A stretch of 32,938 nucleotides of DNA from Nitrospina sp. (GCA_002705185.1 PAJA01000042.1:5111-38048); one strand, 5' to 3'. Positions 11,570 to 20,546 are shown, numbered from the stretch's first letter. Numbers and translations: made by a program. Notes: generated by a model not told the origin, from the letters alone.

Positions 11570-11877
11570 TGAGCGACCAGAAAATAAAAATAAGACTTAA
11601 GGCGTACGACCATAAGTTGCTAGATTGTTCAGTTGGGGAAATTGTTGAAACTACTCGCCGAACGGGTGCTAAGGTCGTTGGTCCAATTCCGTTGCCTACG
11701 ATGAAAAATAAATGGACAGTTTTGCGTTCTCCTCATGTGGATAAGAAATCTCGAGAGCAATTTGAGATTCGAACGCATAAGCGCATTTTGGAAATTTTAG
11801 AGCCAACTCCTCAAACAGTTGACGCGTTGATGAAGCTCGATCTCTCGGGCGGAGTTGATATAGAAATTAAGCTATAA
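11569..11877 (+). CDS. rpsJ: 30S ribosomal protein S10
   Basis: S10 of the 30S head, which also serves as the NusE transcription antitermination factor with NusB. 102 residues with the conserved core [14 protein letters not shown], the GPIPLPT loop and the [13 protein letters not shown] segment. Its ATG shares a base with the tuf stop codon, so it should be translated by coupling with tuf. The usual E. coli S10 leader, where L4 controls this cluster, cannot exist in this arrangement. rplC follows after 12 bases. Confidence 0.97.
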   Translation: MSDQKIKIRLKAYDHKLLDCSVGEIVETTRRTGAKVVGPIPLPTMKNKWTVLRSPHVDKKSREQFEIRTHKRILEILEPTPQTVDALMKLDLSGGVDIEIKL

Positions 11878-11889
11878 AAAGAGAAAAAC

Positions 11890-12510
11890 ATGAGTGTTTT
11901 AATTGGAAAAAAAATCGGCATGACTGAAGTTTTTACAGATGGCGGCGACTGTGTTGCTGTCACAGTGATTCATGTGGATAGATGTGTGCCGGTTTTAAAG
12001 CGAACTCAGGAGAAAGATGGTTACGAGGCTCTTATGCTTGCATATGGGTCTCGCAAGCCGAAGCATACTAATAAGCCGCTTCGCGGATTTTATGACAAGC
12101 TCAAGGTCGAGCCTGCAAGATTTCTTAAAGAATTCAGGGGACAAGACGTGAGTGCTGAGGTGATGGGACAACCGCTTAAGGTCGATGTCTTCAATGAGGG
12201 AGATAAGGTTTCCGTGGTGGGAGTTTCTAAAGGTAGGGGTTTTGCTGGCGTCTTTAAGCGGTTTAATTATGGTGGCGCTCCAGCCTCTCATGGTCATCAT
12301 GAGAGTTACCGTGGAACTGGTTCAATAGGGATGCATACTTATCCTGGGAGAGTTTTTAAGGGTACAGGTATGCCGGGCCGCATGGGTGGTGCCAATGTTC
12401 GGGTGAAAAATTTAAAAGTGATCCGGGTGGACGTAGAAAATAATTTAATATTGGTCAAAGGGGCTGTTCCTGGGGCCAATGGCGGAATCGTCAATATAAC
12501 GAAATCATAA
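11890..12510 (+). CDS. rplC: 50S ribosomal protein L3
   Basis: L3 is an early assembly protein of the large subunit whose extended loop reaches toward the peptidyl transferase centre. 206 residues, from MSVLIGKKIGMTEVF to a GAVPGANGG segment near the end. The loop with GGAPASHGHHESYRG and GTGMPGRMGG is present. The glutamine that PrmB methylates in E. coli (in MAGQMG) is an arginine here, so that modification should be missing. Only a short AGAG precedes the ATG. It follows rpsJ and precedes rplD, as in nearly all bacteria. Confidence 0.96.
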   Translation: MSVLIGKKIGMTEVFTDGGDCVAVTVIHVDRCVPVLKRTQEKDGYEALMLAYGSRKPKHTNKPLRGFYDKLKVEPARFLKEFRGQDVSAEVMGQPLKVDVFNEGDKVSVVGVSKGRGFAGVFKRFNYGGAPASHGHHESYRGTGSIGMHTYPGRVFKGTGMPGRMGGANVRVKNLKVIRVDVENNLILVKGAVPGANGGIVNITKS

Positions 12511-12526
12511 AAAAGAGCTTTTGGTT

Positions 12527-13153
12527 ATGCCAGCATTAGATATTTTGGATAGTGGTAATAAGAAGGTGGGCTCTGTGGAAGTTCTCTCAAGTGTTTTTGA
12601 GGGTAAGGTAAATGAGAGCTTGGTACAGAGGTATGTGGCTATGCAGTTAGCGTCCCGTCGAGGCGGAAACGCTGCGACAGTTCAAAACAAGGGCGATTTG
12701 CATGGAAGTAATGCCAAGCCTTGGCGGCAAAAGGGGACCGGCCGTGCTCGTTCCGGTAACACTCGGTCGCCAATATGGCGTGGAGGTCTTACAGTTTTTG
12801 GGCCAACTCCGAGAAGTTATGCGTTCCAGCTTTCCAAAAAATCCAAGAGGTTGGCTATCGTTTCGGTTTTAGCGGATAAACTTAAGGCTCAGAGCTTTAC
12901 GGTGGTTGACTCGTTGAATATTGAAAACCCTAGGACTAAGGATGCGATTGCTTTGATGGATAGTATGGGTCTTCCTGAAAAAACATTGTTTATTGTTTCT
13001 GAGAAGAACAATAATCTTCATTTAGCGGTTCGAAATTTGCCTCGCACAGACGTGCTTTTAGTTGACGGTTTAAATGTATTTGACCTGTTAGTGCATGAGC
13101 GGATCGTATGTACTCCTGCAGCGATTAAAAAGATTGAGGAGCGATTGGGCTGA
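12527..13153 (+). CDS. rplD: 50S ribosomal protein L4
   Basis: L4 binds 23S rRNA domain I and lines the exit tunnel with L22. I chose the ATG at 12527 (MPALDILD, 208 residues) over the TTG at 12521 two codons upstream, since L4 proteins usually begin in this way. The tunnel loop with KPWRQKGTGRARSGNTRSP is conserved. In E. coli L4 also represses its own operon through the S10 leader; that leader is absent here. The stop codon overlaps the rplW start by one base (TGATG). Confidence 0.96.
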   Translation: MPALDILDSGNKKVGSVEVLSSVFEGKVNESLVQRYVAMQLASRRGGNAATVQNKGDLHGSNAKPWRQKGTGRARSGNTRSPIWRGGLTVFGPTPRSYAFQLSKKSKRLAIVSVLADKLKAQSFTVVDSLNIENPRTKDAIALMDSMGLPEKTLFIVSEKNNNLHLAVRNLPRTDVLLVDGLNVFDLLVHERIVCTPAAIKKIEERLG

Positions 13154-13440
13154 TGGATATATATCAAATTATAGAGAAGCCTCTTGTTACGGAAAAGGGT
13201 AGTGATATGTTGTCTAGTGGGAATTGGGTGGTTTTTCGTGTGCATCTTGAAGCAAATAAAATTCAAATCCGTGATGCTGTCCAAAAAGTTTTTGATGTAA
13301 AAGTCTTGCATGTGAATACTCAGGTAGTCCAGGGAAAGCGCAAACGATTCGGTAAGAATATTGGTCAGTCCAAAACCTGGAAAAAAGCAATGGTGCAGTT
13401 AAAAGAAGGCGAGAAGATTGAAATATTTGAGGGAGTATAA
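13153..13440 (+). CDS. rplW: 50S ribosomal protein L23
   Basis: L23 sits at the tunnel exit and is the docking point for trigger factor and SRP. 95 residues, with the N-terminal IIEKPLVTEKGSD and the extended loop KRKRFGKNIGQSKTWKKA typical of the family. The ATG overlaps the rplD stop by one base; GAGGAG (13137-13142) inside rplD can serve as its ribosome binding site. rplB begins six bases after the stop. Confidence 0.96.
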   Translation: MDIYQIIEKPLVTEKGSDMLSSGNWVVFRVHLEANKIQIRDAVQKVFDVKVLHVNTQVVQGKRKRFGKNIGQSKTWKKAMVQLKEGEKIEIFEGV

Positions 13441-13446
13441 TTACTA

Positions 13447-14277
13447 ATGCCTATTAGGAAGCTAAAACCTCGGTCTCCTGGTGTGAGGTCTCAGACTATT
13501 TCTGGTTTTGATGAAGTCACTAAATCTATCCCCGAAAAAAGTCTTCTCGTTGCCATTGCAAGAAAGGGTGGGCGCAATAACCATGGCCGCATTACTGCCA
13601 AGCGCAGAGGAGGAGGGCATAGAAAGCAGTATAGGATTATTGACTTTAAGAGGCAGAAGGACGGGATTCCCGCAAAAGTAGTGGGTATTGAATACGATCC
13701 AAACCGAAGCGCTCGAATAGCTTTGTTGTCATATGTTGATGGGGAAAAGCGCTACATAATTTCTCCAGCCAAACTGAATGTGGGAGATGTGCTCTTGTCG
13801 GGAGAGAAGGCAGAGATTCGTATTGGTAATTGTCTTGCGCTTAAGGATATTCCAGAGGGTACCCTAATCCACAATATAGAAATGCGTCCTGGTAAGGGTG
13901 CGCAGATTGCTCGAAGTGCTGGTAGCGGCGTTCAGTTGATGGCTAAAGAGGGCGAGTATGTAAATCTAAAGCTTAAGTCTGGTGAGGTTCGCTTGATACA
14001 TAAGAATTGTCGGGCGACGATTGGAACAGTAGGTAATGCCGACCATGAAAACGTATCAATTGGTAAGGCTGGTCGTGTTAGATGGATGGGGCGACGCCCT
14101 CGTGTGCGTGCGGTGGCTATGAATCCGGTAGATCATCCTATGGGTGGTGGTGAGGGCCGTTCTTCCGGTGGTCGACATCCTTGTAGCCCGTGGGGGCAAA
14201 GTGCAAAGGGATTAAAGACACGTAATGTAAAAAAACCGTCAAATAAATTTATCCTTAGCCGTAAGAAGAGAAAATAA
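13447..14277 (+). CDS. rplB: 50S ribosomal protein L2
   Basis: L2 is one of the most conserved ribosomal proteins, needed for subunit association and for peptidyl transferase activity. 276 residues. Visible landmarks are [19 protein letters not shown] near the N-terminus, the central RNA-binding fold, and the C-terminal [18 protein letters not shown] segment with the essential histidine near the peptidyl transferase centre. The end is strongly basic. The ribosome binding site is a GGAG in the end of rplW. Confidence 0.97.
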   Translation: MPIRKLKPRSPGVRSQTISGFDEVTKSIPEKSLLVAIARKGGRNNHGRITAKRRGGGHRKQYRIIDFKRQKDGIPAKVVGIEYDPNRSARIALLSYVDGEKRYIISPAKLNVGDVLLSGEKAEIRIGNCLALKDIPEGTLIHNIEMRPGKGAQIARSAGSGVQLMAKEGEYVNLKLKSGEVRLIHKNCRATIGTVGNADHENVSIGKAGRVRWMGRRPRVRAVAMNPVDHPMGGGEGRSSGGRHPCSPWGQSAKGLKTRNVKKPSNKFILSRKKRK

Positions 14278-14302
14278 ACCATTTGTAAAATGAGGTTTTG
14301 GT

Positions 14303-14584
14303 ATGTCTCGATCGTTAAAAAAAGGTCCGTTTGTCGACTTGCATTTGCAGAGTAAAATAGAGGAGATGAACCGGAAAAATGAGAAAAAAATGTGTAAGAC
14401 TTGGTCTCGTCGCTCGACTATTACTCCAGACTTCGTTGGGCATACATTGTCGGTGCACAATGGTAAGAAATTTTTGCCGGTTTTTGTGTCTGAAAATATG
14501 GTGGGCCATAAGTTGGGTGAGTTTTCTCCTACTCGCACATTCAGGACGCATGGTGGTAAAACTAAAAAGGCAGTGACTAAGTAA
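14303..14584 (+). CDS. rpsS: 30S ribosomal protein S19
   Basis: S19 forms part of the 30S head with S13 and contacts the A-site finger bridge. 93 residues beginning [12 protein letters not shown], with [15 protein letters not shown] and the [18 protein letters not shown] end that define the family. A GAGG at 14291-14294 precedes the ATG. It lies in the standard order rplB-rpsS-rplV. Confidence 0.96.
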   Translation: MSRSLKKGPFVDLHLQSKIEEMNRKNEKKMCKTWSRRSTITPDFVGHTLSVHNGKKFLPVFVSENMVGHKLGEFSPTRTFRTHGGKTKKAVTK

Positions 14585-14595
14585 TAAGGGGCATT

Positions 14596-14937
14596 ATGGA
14601 AGTTAGAGCTTTGCTTAAGCATACGAGGACTACACCGCAGAAGGCACGTTTGGTAGCTAATTTGATTCGAGGAAAAAACGTAAACGATGCAATTAATATT
14701 CTTGCATTTACTCGTAAGAGGGCGGCTGAAAAGTTTCAAAAATTATTAAAGTCTGCGATTGCGAATGCGGAAGAGAATCATAAGGTTCTGGATGTGGACG
14801 ATCTTGTTGTTAAAAATGTTATGGTCGATGAGGGTGCGACTTGGAAGAGAAATATGCCAAGGGCTCGCGGAAGCGCAACTACCATTCAAAAGAAGACTAG
14901 TCATATTACTTTGATACTGGAAGAAAAAGAATCTTAA
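14596..14937 (+). CDS. rplV: 50S ribosomal protein L22
   Basis: L22 spans all domains of 23S rRNA and its long hairpin lines the exit tunnel opposite L4. 113 residues. The start MEVRALLKHTRTTPQKARLV and the tunnel hairpin (KRNMPRARGSATTIQKKTSH) are typical. The arginine-rich tip shows none of the deletions known from macrolide-resistant strains. AAGGGG lies just before the ATG at 14596. Confidence 0.96.
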   Translation: MEVRALLKHTRTTPQKARLVANLIRGKNVNDAINILAFTRKRAAEKFQKLLKSAIANAEENHKVLDVDDLVVKNVMVDEGATWKRNMPRARGSATTIQKKTSHITLILEEKES

Positions 14938-14949
14938 GGAGATAAAAGC

Positions 14950-15645
14950 GTGGGTCAAAAAGTACACCCCTATGGTTTCAGATTGGGATTCAGTAAGACT
15001 TGGATATCTAATTGGTATGCCAGAAAAGACTATGCTGGCCAGTTAGTTGAAGATATGGTGCTTCGAAAGCACATATTTAAGACGCTGTCTCATGCAGGAA
15101 TCTCCAAGGTAGAGATTGAGCGATCGGCAAACCGCGTTAGAGTCAACATTCATACTGCTCGACCAGGAATTATCATAGGTAAGAAGGGTCTTGAGGTTGA
15201 TAGGTTGAAGGTAGAGTTGCAGAACGTTATGTCTGGTAAACAGGTTAATCTTAATATTAAAGAAGTGCGTCGTGCTGAATTAGATGCGGCTTTAATTGGG
15301 CAAAATATTGCTTTGCAATTGGAAAAAAGAGTGTCTTTTCGCCGGGCTATGAAAAAGAGTGTGATTTCGGCTCTGAGGTTTGGGGCTAAGGGAATTAAAA
15401 TCCGAGTATCTGGTCGACTAGGTGGAGCAGAAATTGCCAGAAGTGAATGGTATCGTGAGGGTAGAGTTCCCCTGCATACTCTGAGGGCAGACATAGATTA
15501 TGGAACTGCAAACTCCAACACTACCTTTGGGATTATTGGGGTGAAAGTATGGGTTTACAAGGGAGATATTCTTCCTGGTAAGGCGATTGAGCCTTCGCAG
15601 GGGCTTAAGGAAAAAAATAAAGAAAAAGGAAGGGCTTCGGCCTAA
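14950..15645 (+). CDS. rpsC: 30S ribosomal protein S3
   Basis: S3 sits at the mRNA entry tunnel and helps unwind mRNA with S4 and S5. 231 residues. The start is GTG at 14950, with AAGGAG at 14936-14941 and the universal MGQKVHP N-terminus. The KH RNA-binding domain carries [15 protein letters not shown]. The C-terminal half has the conserved [20 protein letters not shown] segment, followed by a short Lys/Glu-rich tail. A 51-base spacer separates it from rplP. Confidence 0.97.
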   Translation: MGQKVHPYGFRLGFSKTWISNWYARKDYAGQLVEDMVLRKHIFKTLSHAGISKVEIERSANRVRVNIHTARPGIIIGKKGLEVDRLKVELQNVMSGKQVNLNIKEVRRAELDAALIGQNIALQLEKRVSFRRAMKKSVISALRFGAKGIKIRVSGRLGGAEIARSEWYREGRVPLHTLRADIDYGTANSNTTFGIIGVKVWVYKGDILPGKAIEPSQGLKEKNKEKGRASA

Positions 15646-15696
15646 TTTAGATGGCCATGCTTACAATCTGTAAATGATTATTGGAGATGACGCATC

Positions 15697-16107
15697 ATGT
15701 TGATGCCAAAAAGAGTTAAATATAGAAAGCGCCATAAGGGAAGAATGCGTGGTACAGCTTATCGTGGAGGATCTCTTGATTTTGGCGCGTATGGTTTGCA
15801 GGCTTTGGAGTGTGGTCGTATCACTAATAGGCAGATTGAGGCAGCTCGAATAGCTATGACCCGCCATATCAAACGTGGAGGGAAAATCTGGTTGCGAATT
15901 TTTCCCGACAAGCCGGTGTCCAAGAAACCATTAGAAACAAGAATGGGTAAGGGCAAGGGAAACCCCGAATTTTGGGTTGCAGTCGTGAAGCCGGGAAGAA
16001 TGCTTTACGAAATGGAGGGTGTGCCTGAAGATATTGCTAGAGAGGCGTTCCGTTTGGCGGCTCATAAGTTGTCGGTTTCTACTCGATTTGTTGTTAAACA
16101 AGGTTAA
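15697..16107 (+). CDS. rplP: 50S ribosomal protein L16
   Basis: L16 organises the A-site tRNA binding region of the large subunit. 136 residues beginning [17 protein letters not shown] take the first ATG (15697) rather than the second (15703), because GGAG at 15683-15686 is better spaced for it and MLxPKR is the family start. The conserved [17 protein letters not shown] and [13 protein letters not shown] segments are present. The 51-base spacer before it contains a weak TTACA/TGTAA stem (15661-15673). Confidence 0.96.
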   Translation: MLMPKRVKYRKRHKGRMRGTAYRGGSLDFGAYGLQALECGRITNRQIEAARIAMTRHIKRGGKIWLRIFPDKPVSKKPLETRMGKGKGNPEFWVAVVKPGRMLYEMEGVPEDIAREAFRLAAHKLSVSTRFVVKQG

Positions 16108-16127
16108 TTGAAAAAATAAACAATATT

Positions 16128-16370
16128 ATGAAAGCTGAAGAAGTCAGAGCCATTTCCGAGAAAGAACGGGAAGAAAAGATAGATGAAATCAACCAGGAGA
16201 TATTTAATCTGAGGTTACAATTGGCAACGGGAAAGATAGAAAACCCTAGTCGTATTCGTTTCCTTAGAAGAGATGTGGCCCGGATAAAAACTATAAATAA
16301 AGAAGCGCGGGCTTTGGCGGAAGTTTCAGAAAAGCAAGGTATAGAAGATAAGACCGGTTCTAATAAATAA
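16128..16370 (+). CDS. rpmC: 50S ribosomal protein L29
   Basis: L29 is a small two-helix protein at the tunnel exit beside L23. 80 residues against about 63-66 in well-known species; the extra length is a charged C-terminal tail after the ARIKTINKEAR helix. The core shows EEKIDEINQEIFNLRLQLAT. No Shine-Dalgarno sequence is evident before the ATG. It sits between rplP and rpsQ as expected, with 51 bases before rpsQ. Confidence 0.93.
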   Translation: MKAEEVRAISEKEREEKIDEINQEIFNLRLQLATGKIENPSRIRFLRRDVARIKTINKEARALAEVSEKQGIEDKTGSNK

Positions 16371-16421
16371 AGTTCGGGTTTAACAGTAGCTTTGAACATT
16401 AAATTGGAGTGGTAAAAGGTT

Positions 16422-16694
16422 TTGGAGAAGACGACTAGAAAAACTGTGATGGGGCTTGTAGTGAGCAACAAAATGGATAAAACCGTGGTTGTACAGGTGG
16501 AACGAAAATTCACTCACCCTAAATTCAAAAAAGTAGTGAAGAGCACCCGTAAATTCAGTGCTCACGATGAGAGGAACGAATGTTGTCCTGGTGATTTTAT
16601 CAGCATTTGCGAAACGCGACCGTTAAGTAAGACTAAGCGCTGGCGATTAGTTGAAATAATCAAGAAAGGCGAGGAGGCAGATAAAGCGTCATGA
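16422..16694 (+). CDS. rpsQ: 30S ribosomal protein S17
   Basis: S17 is a primary 16S rRNA-binding protein with an OB fold. 90 residues. The start is TTG at 16422 ([13 protein letters not shown]), preceded by GGAGTGG (16406-16412); no ATG gives a full-length protein. The conserved [14 protein letters not shown] and the [12 protein letters not shown] end are visible. The last four bases overlap the rplN start (ATGA), indicating coupled translation. Confidence 0.95.
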   Translation: MEKTTRKTVMGLVVSNKMDKTVVVQVERKFTHPKFKKVVKSTRKFSAHDERNECCPGDFISICETRPLSKTKRWRLVEIIKKGEEADKAS

Positions 16695-17059
16695 TTCAAC
16701 TTCGAACTGTATTAGATGTCGCGGATAATTCTGGGGCCAAAGTAGTTCAATGTATAAAGGTCTTGGGTGGCTCCCGCCGTCGTTATGCCCGTATTGGGGA
16801 TATTATTGTTGTCGCCGTCAGAGAGGTTGACCCTCAAAGCAGTCTAAAAAAGGGTGAGGTGAAAAAGGCTGTCGTAGTAAGAACGCGTAAAGAGATGCGT
16901 CGCTCTAATGGGACTTATATTAAGTTTGATAGCAATGCTGCCGTGCTTATTACTGACACTAAGGAGCCGGTGGGTACCAGAATATTTGGCCCGGTCGGCC
17001 GTGAGTTGCGTGCTAAGCGTTATATGAAAATTCTTTCGCTTGCTCCGGAGGTTCTCTGA
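16691..17059 (+). CDS. rplN: 50S ribosomal protein L14
   Basis: L14 lies at the subunit interface and forms bridges with 16S rRNA; it is also the docking site of the silencing factor RsfS. 122 residues, from [17 protein letters not shown] to [10 protein letters not shown] and the [10 protein letters not shown] end. Its ATG overlaps the rpsQ stop by four bases and its stop overlaps the rplX start by one base. GAGGAGG at 16671-16677 inside rpsQ is the likely ribosome binding site. Confidence 0.97.
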   Translation: MIQLRTVLDVADNSGAKVVQCIKVLGGSRRRYARIGDIIVVAVREVDPQSSLKKGEVKKAVVVRTRKEMRRSNGTYIKFDSNAAVLITDTKEPVGTRIFGPVGRELRAKRYMKILSLAPEVL

Positions 17060-17397
17060 TGAAAAAAGCTCCTTATAAGCTTGGTTTGAAAAAAGATGAT
17101 ATCGTTCAGGTGATTTCTGGGAAGGAAAAAGGAAAGAAGGGTAAGTTGCTTTCAATTTTTCCTGAAGAGCAGCGAGTAACCGTTGAAAAGTTGAATATGC
17201 TTAAACGTCATACAAAAGGTGATGGCAAGACCCGTCAACCGGGGATTGTCGAGAGGGAAGGTAAAATTCATATTTCTAATGTTCTGCTTGTCAGCGATAA
17301 AGTTGGTAGGGGAGTTCGGACTAAGTTGAAAAAACTTGATGATGGAAAACGAGTTCGGGTTTGTATGAAAACCGGTGATGTTCTGGATAAGGTATAG
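17059..17397 (+). CDS. rplX: 50S ribosomal protein L24
   Basis: L24 is one of two assembly initiators of the 50S subunit. 112 residues with a KOW motif near the N-terminus ([19 protein letters not shown]), followed by the NMLKRHTK loop. Start and stop are coupled to its neighbours: one-base overlap with rplN and one base before rplE. GGAGG inside the end of rplN serves as ribosome binding site. Confidence 0.96.
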   Translation: MKKAPYKLGLKKDDIVQVISGKEKGKKGKLLSIFPEEQRVTVEKLNMLKRHTKGDGKTRQPGIVEREGKIHISNVLLVSDKVGRGVRTKLKKLDDGKRVRVCMKTGDVLDKV

Positions 17398-17398
17398 T

Positions 17399-17938
17399 AT
17401 GTCAAATTTCAAAACAGATTATTTTGAAAAGCATCAGGTTGCAGTCCAGAAGGAACTGGGCCTCGGTAACGTGATGGAGGTTCCTAGGATGACAAAGATC
17501 ACCGTTAATATGGGATTGGGTGAAGCGCTGCAAAACTCAAAGTTGATAGACTCGGGCATTGATCAGTTACGCGTTATTACTGGGCAACAGCCTATTGTAA
17601 CTAAAGCAAAGAAATCAGTATCCAATTTTAAGTTGAGAGAGGGTGTTCCGATCGGTCTAAAGGTTACTCTGAGAGGTAATAGGATGTATGAATTTTATGA
17701 GCGATTGGTGTCTTTCGCGCTACCTAGGGTTCGAGACTTTAAGGGTTTACCTCCCAAAGCCTTTGATGGACGAGGTAACTATACGATTGGAATTAAAGAG
17801 CAATTGATTTTTCCTGAAATCGAGTTTGATAAAATTGAAAAGGTTAAGGGAATGAATATAACGATCACCACCACAGCTCAAAATGATGAGCAGGGTAGGT
17901 GTTTGTTAACCCATATGGGGCTACCGATTAGAAAGTAA
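17399..17938 (+). CDS. rplE: 50S ribosomal protein L5
   Basis: L5 binds 5S rRNA and contacts the P-site tRNA and S13. 179 residues, the same length as in E. coli, when started at the ATG at 17399, one base after the rplX stop. An in-frame ATG at 17375 lies inside rplX and would add eight unusual residues. Conserved parts are [29 protein letters not shown] and [17 protein letters not shown]. Confidence 0.96.
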   Translation: MSNFKTDYFEKHQVAVQKELGLGNVMEVPRMTKITVNMGLGEALQNSKLIDSGIDQLRVITGQQPIVTKAKKSVSNFKLREGVPIGLKVTLRGNRMYEFYERLVSFALPRVRDFKGLPPKAFDGRGNYTIGIKEQLIFPEIEFDKIEKVKGMNITITTTAQNDEQGRCLLTHMGLPIRK

Positions 17939-17944
17939 AGGAAT

Positions 17945-18130
17945 ATGGCAAAAAAATCAATGGTCGCCAAGGCGAAACGAGAGCAAAAATTTAAAGTACG
18001 CCAGTACAACCGGTGTCATGTTTGTGGTAGGCCACGTGCATTTCTACGTAAGTTTGGTATGTGCAGGATTTGTTTTCGGGAAAGAGCGTTGCGCGGCGAG
18101 ATACCAGGTGTAACCAAGGCAAGTTGGTAA
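17945..18130 (+). CDS. rpsN: 30S ribosomal protein S14, zinc-binding (type Z)
   Basis: S14 completes the 30S head near the decoding region. 61 residues, the short zinc form, as opposed to the about 100-residue zinc-free form of E. coli. The zinc site is two CxxC pairs, in [10 protein letters not shown] and [14 protein letters not shown] lies directly before the ATG. Position between rplE and rpsH is standard. Confidence 0.97.
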   Translation: MAKKSMVAKAKREQKFKVRQYNRCHVCGRPRAFLRKFGMCRICFRERALRGEIPGVTKASW

Positions 18131-18161
18131 TTTAATTATTTTTTTGGGAGTATAGTTTCGT

Positions 18162-18554
18162 ATGATGACCGATCCAATCGCTGATCTTTTTACCCGAATT
18201 AGAAATGGGTTGATGGTTAGACATCCTAGGATTGATGTTCCAGGTTCAAAAATGAAAGCTCGTATCGTAGAGATTTTGAAAGAAGAAGGCTATATCAAGA
18301 ACTTCAGGATCTATGAGGATAATTTGCAGGGAATTATACGTGTGTATTTGAAATATAGCGATGACCAGTCGGTGATTCGCGGAATTAAGCGAATCAGTAA
18401 ACCCGGGCGAAGAAATTATGTTAAGAGAGATGCTGTGCCCAGGGTTCTTAATGGTCTTGGCCTAGCCATTATGTCTACCTCTTCGGGTGTAATGACTGAT
18501 CAAGAGTGTAGAGAAAAAGGTGTTGGTGGAGAAGTGCTGGGTTATATTTGGTAA
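18162..18554 (+). CDS. rpsH: 30S ribosomal protein S8
   Basis: S8 binds helix 21 of 16S rRNA and organises the central domain; in E. coli it represses the spc operon at the rplE start. 130 residues. Two adjacent ATGs (18162, 18165) are possible; GGGAG at 18146-18150 fits the first better, although [14 protein letters not shown] is the family start. The end [24 protein letters not shown] is typical, given here in part: GGEVLGYIW. It is followed by an unusually long 106-base spacer before rplF. Confidence 0.96.
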   Translation: MMTDPIADLFTRIRNGLMVRHPRIDVPGSKMKARIVEILKEEGYIKNFRIYEDNLQGIIRVYLKYSDDQSVIRGIKRISKPGRRNYVKRDAVPRVLNGLGLAIMSTSSGVMTDQECREKGVGGEVLGYIW

Positions 18555-18587
18555 GGCTGTCTTTTTTAAGGAAAGCAAATAATTAAA

Positions 18588-18631
18588 GCCGTTCTTATGA
18601 TTTGGAGCTCATTTCAAGGGGCTTGAGCGGC
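18588..18631 (+). promoter_or_regulatory. Possible structured RNA leader before rplF
   Basis: In the 106-base rpsH-rplF spacer, GCCGTTC (18588-18594) can pair with GAGCGGC (18625-18631), seven pairs with one G-U. AAGCC (18586-18590) can instead pair with GGCTT (18620-18624). The two stems share GCC at 18588-18590, so they exclude each other. The structure lies about 30 bases before the rplF start. There is no U-rich tail, so it is not an intrinsic terminator. A regulatory role is only a guess. Confidence 0.3.
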
Positions 18632-18660
18632 AAAATATGAAACTTTTAAGAAGCTTGAAA

Positions 18661-19209
18661 ATGTCTCGAATTGGAAAACAGCCAATAAAAGTACCATCTG
18701 GTGTGGATTTTAAGGTTAATGGTTCAAGTGTCGCTGTAAAGGGTCCTAAGGGACAGTTACAGCGTAATCTTCACCCTAATATGAAGATTGAGTTGCGGGA
18801 TGGTGTGGTCACGGTTACTCGACCTACTGATGGAAGGTTAGATCGTTCTCTTCATGGGCTGACCCGTAGTCTTATCAATAATATGGTTATAGGTGTTTCA
18901 GATGGATACTCCAGACAGTTAAATATTGTTGGGGTAGGCTATAAAGTTGAGCTTAAGGGTAAAGAGTTGGTTTTGAATCTTGGGCATTCACATGCGATTA
19001 ATTATCCGGCCCCTGAGGGTGTTGAGTTTGATGTTGACCCTAAAAAAAATACGATAATTGTAAAGGGAGCCAATAAGGAAAGTGTTGGTCAGACTGCAGC
19101 TGAAATACGCAGCTTACGTCCACCAGAACCTTATAAGGGAAAAGGAGTAATGTACTCTACAGAAAGAATACGCAGAAAAGCCGGTAAAGCAGCAGCGGGT
19201 AAAGGATAA
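18661..19209 (+). CDS. rplF: 50S ribosomal protein L6
   Basis: L6 sits near the factor-binding site of the 50S subunit. 182 residues from the ATG at 18661, which gives the near-universal MSRIGKQPI start. An in-frame ATG at 18637 would add MKLLRSLK; neither start has a strong Shine-Dalgarno sequence. The two-fold L6 repeat is visible, and the end has RPPEPYKGKGV followed by a basic Ala/Gly/Lys tail. rplR follows after four bases. Confidence 0.95.
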   Translation: MSRIGKQPIKVPSGVDFKVNGSSVAVKGPKGQLQRNLHPNMKIELRDGVVTVTRPTDGRLDRSLHGLTRSLINNMVIGVSDGYSRQLNIVGVGYKVELKGKELVLNLGHSHAINYPAPEGVEFDVDPKKNTIIVKGANKESVGQTAAEIRSLRPPEPYKGKGVMYSTERIRRKAGKAAAGKG

Positions 19210-19213
19210 TAAT

Positions 19214-19579
19214 ATGAAAACATCTGAACGAGAAAGACTACGATTACAAAGAAAAAGAAGGATTAGGCTCAAGTTACAGAAACAATTAAGCCGGCATAGG
19301 CTAACTGTATTCCGAAGTAGTAAGCATATCTATGCACAAATTGTTGACGATGGTATAGGCAAAACACTTGTGGCTATGTCGACACTTTCCGCCGTCTTCA
19401 AAAAGCAGATGAAGGAAGGGGGAAACCTAAAAGCAGCGGCGCTGGTTGGCTCTCTCGTTGGTGAGGCGGCAGCCGAAAAGGGAATAAAAGAAGTTTATTA
19501 TGATCGTAACGGATTTCTTTATACTGGACGTATAAAGGCTTTGGCTGATGCGGTTCGTGAAAAAGGAATAAAATTTTAA
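19214..19579 (+). CDS. rplR: 50S ribosomal protein L18
   Basis: L18 binds 5S rRNA and carries it to the 50S central protuberance with L5. 121 residues with a very basic N-terminal arm, then RLTVFRSSKHIYAQIVDD and the C-terminal YDRNGFLYTGRIKALADA. AAAGGA at the end of rplF serves as ribosome binding site. Standard order rplF-rplR-rpsE. Confidence 0.96.
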   Translation: MKTSERERLRLQRKRRIRLKLQKQLSRHRLTVFRSSKHIYAQIVDDGIGKTLVAMSTLSAVFKKQMKEGGNLKAAALVGSLVGEAAAEKGIKEVYYDRNGFLYTGRIKALADAVREKGIKF

Positions 19580-19600
19580 TTCATAACGCAGGAGGATGTG

Positions 19601-20083
19601 TTGCGACAACGGGACCAAGATAAACCCACGGATTTTGTTGATAAGGTTGTCAAAATCAATCGTGTAGCTAAGGTTGTAAAGGGTGGCCGCCGGTTCAGCT
19701 TTAGTGCTTTGGTAGTGGTTGGCAATCGAGAAGGCAAGGTAGGATGGGGACTGGGAAAAGCCAATGAGGTTCCGGAGGCGATACGAAAAGGAGTGGAAAA
19801 GGCAAAAAGAACATTGGTGACGGTTAGTCTCGATGGTTCTTCCATTCCCCATGATGTGATTGGTTCTTATGGTGCTGGCCAGGTATTGATGAAACCGGCG
19901 TCGAGAGGAACTGGTTTAATTGCGGGTGGTGCTGTCAGAGCGGTATTAGAGGCAGTTGGTGTCCGCGACATTTTGACTAAATGTCTCAATACCAATAACC
20001 CTCATAACGTTGTTAAGGCAACCATAGAGGGATTGTCTGGATTGCGAACAGCAAAAGAATGTTCCCGCTTACGCGGCAAATAA
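19601..20083 (+). CDS. rpsE: 30S ribosomal protein S5
   Basis: S5 helps keep decoding accurate and forms the mRNA entry with S3 and S4. About 160 residues. The start is not ATG: GTG at 19598 and TTG at 19601 are adjacent in frame. GGAGG at 19591-19595 leaves only two bases before the GTG and five before the TTG, so I prefer the TTG. The double-stranded RNA-binding-like N-terminal domain ([21 protein letters not shown] is its conserved stretch, with [11 protein letters not shown] clearest) and the C-terminal [15 protein letters not shown] are plain. rpmD (L30), usually next, is missing: rplO starts 28 bases later. Confidence 0.94.
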   Translation: MRQRDQDKPTDFVDKVVKINRVAKVVKGGRRFSFSALVVVGNREGKVGWGLGKANEVPEAIRKGVEKAKRTLVTVSLDGSSIPHDVIGSYGAGQVLMKPASRGTGLIAGGAVRAVLEAVGVRDILTKCLNTNNPHNVVKATIEGLSGLRTAKECSRLRGK

Positions 20084-20111
20084 TACTACTGAATATTATT
20101 GAGGGTAAAGA

Positions 20112-20546
20112 ATGTTGCATTTATCAAGTTTAAAGGGACCGGAAAGAAAAAACAGAAAAAGAATTGGCCGAGGTATTGGTTCTGGTACTGGAAAAACTTC
20201 TGGTAAAGGTCAAAAAGGTCAAAAATGTCGATCTGGTGGAAGTCCTCATCCATGGTTTGAGGGAGGACAGATGCCCATTTATCGAAGATTACCCAAACGA
20301 GGTTTTACCAATATCTTTAAAAAACAATTTGAGATCGTGAATATTAGTGAATTGGATTGTTGTCTTGGAGTTGATCCTATCACTCCAGAGGTATTAAAGG
20401 AGAAAGGGTTGATCAAAAAAACTGGATTAGTTAAGATTCTCGGTTGCGGGGATCTAGCGAAACCTTTAAATGTTCATGCCCATAAGTTCAGTGGCTCGGC
20501 TCAGGCTAAAATTGAGAAATCCGGGGGAAAGGTTGTTAAGCTATAG
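20112..20546 (+). CDS. rplO: 50S ribosomal protein L15
   Basis: L15 is a late-assembly protein of the 50S subunit with a long N-terminal extension running through rRNA. 144 residues; the glycine/lysine-rich arm ([20 protein letters not shown]) and [20 protein letters not shown] are diagnostic. GAGGGT at 20100-20105 precedes the ATG. The stop is immediately followed by the secY ATG with no spacer. Confidence 0.96.
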   Translation: MLHLSSLKGPERKNRKRIGRGIGSGTGKTSGKGQKGQKCRSGGSPHPWFEGGQMPIYRRLPKRGFTNIFKKQFEIVNISELDCCLGVDPITPEVLKEKGLIKKTGLVKILGCGDLAKPLNVHAHKFSGSAQAKIEKSGGKVVKL

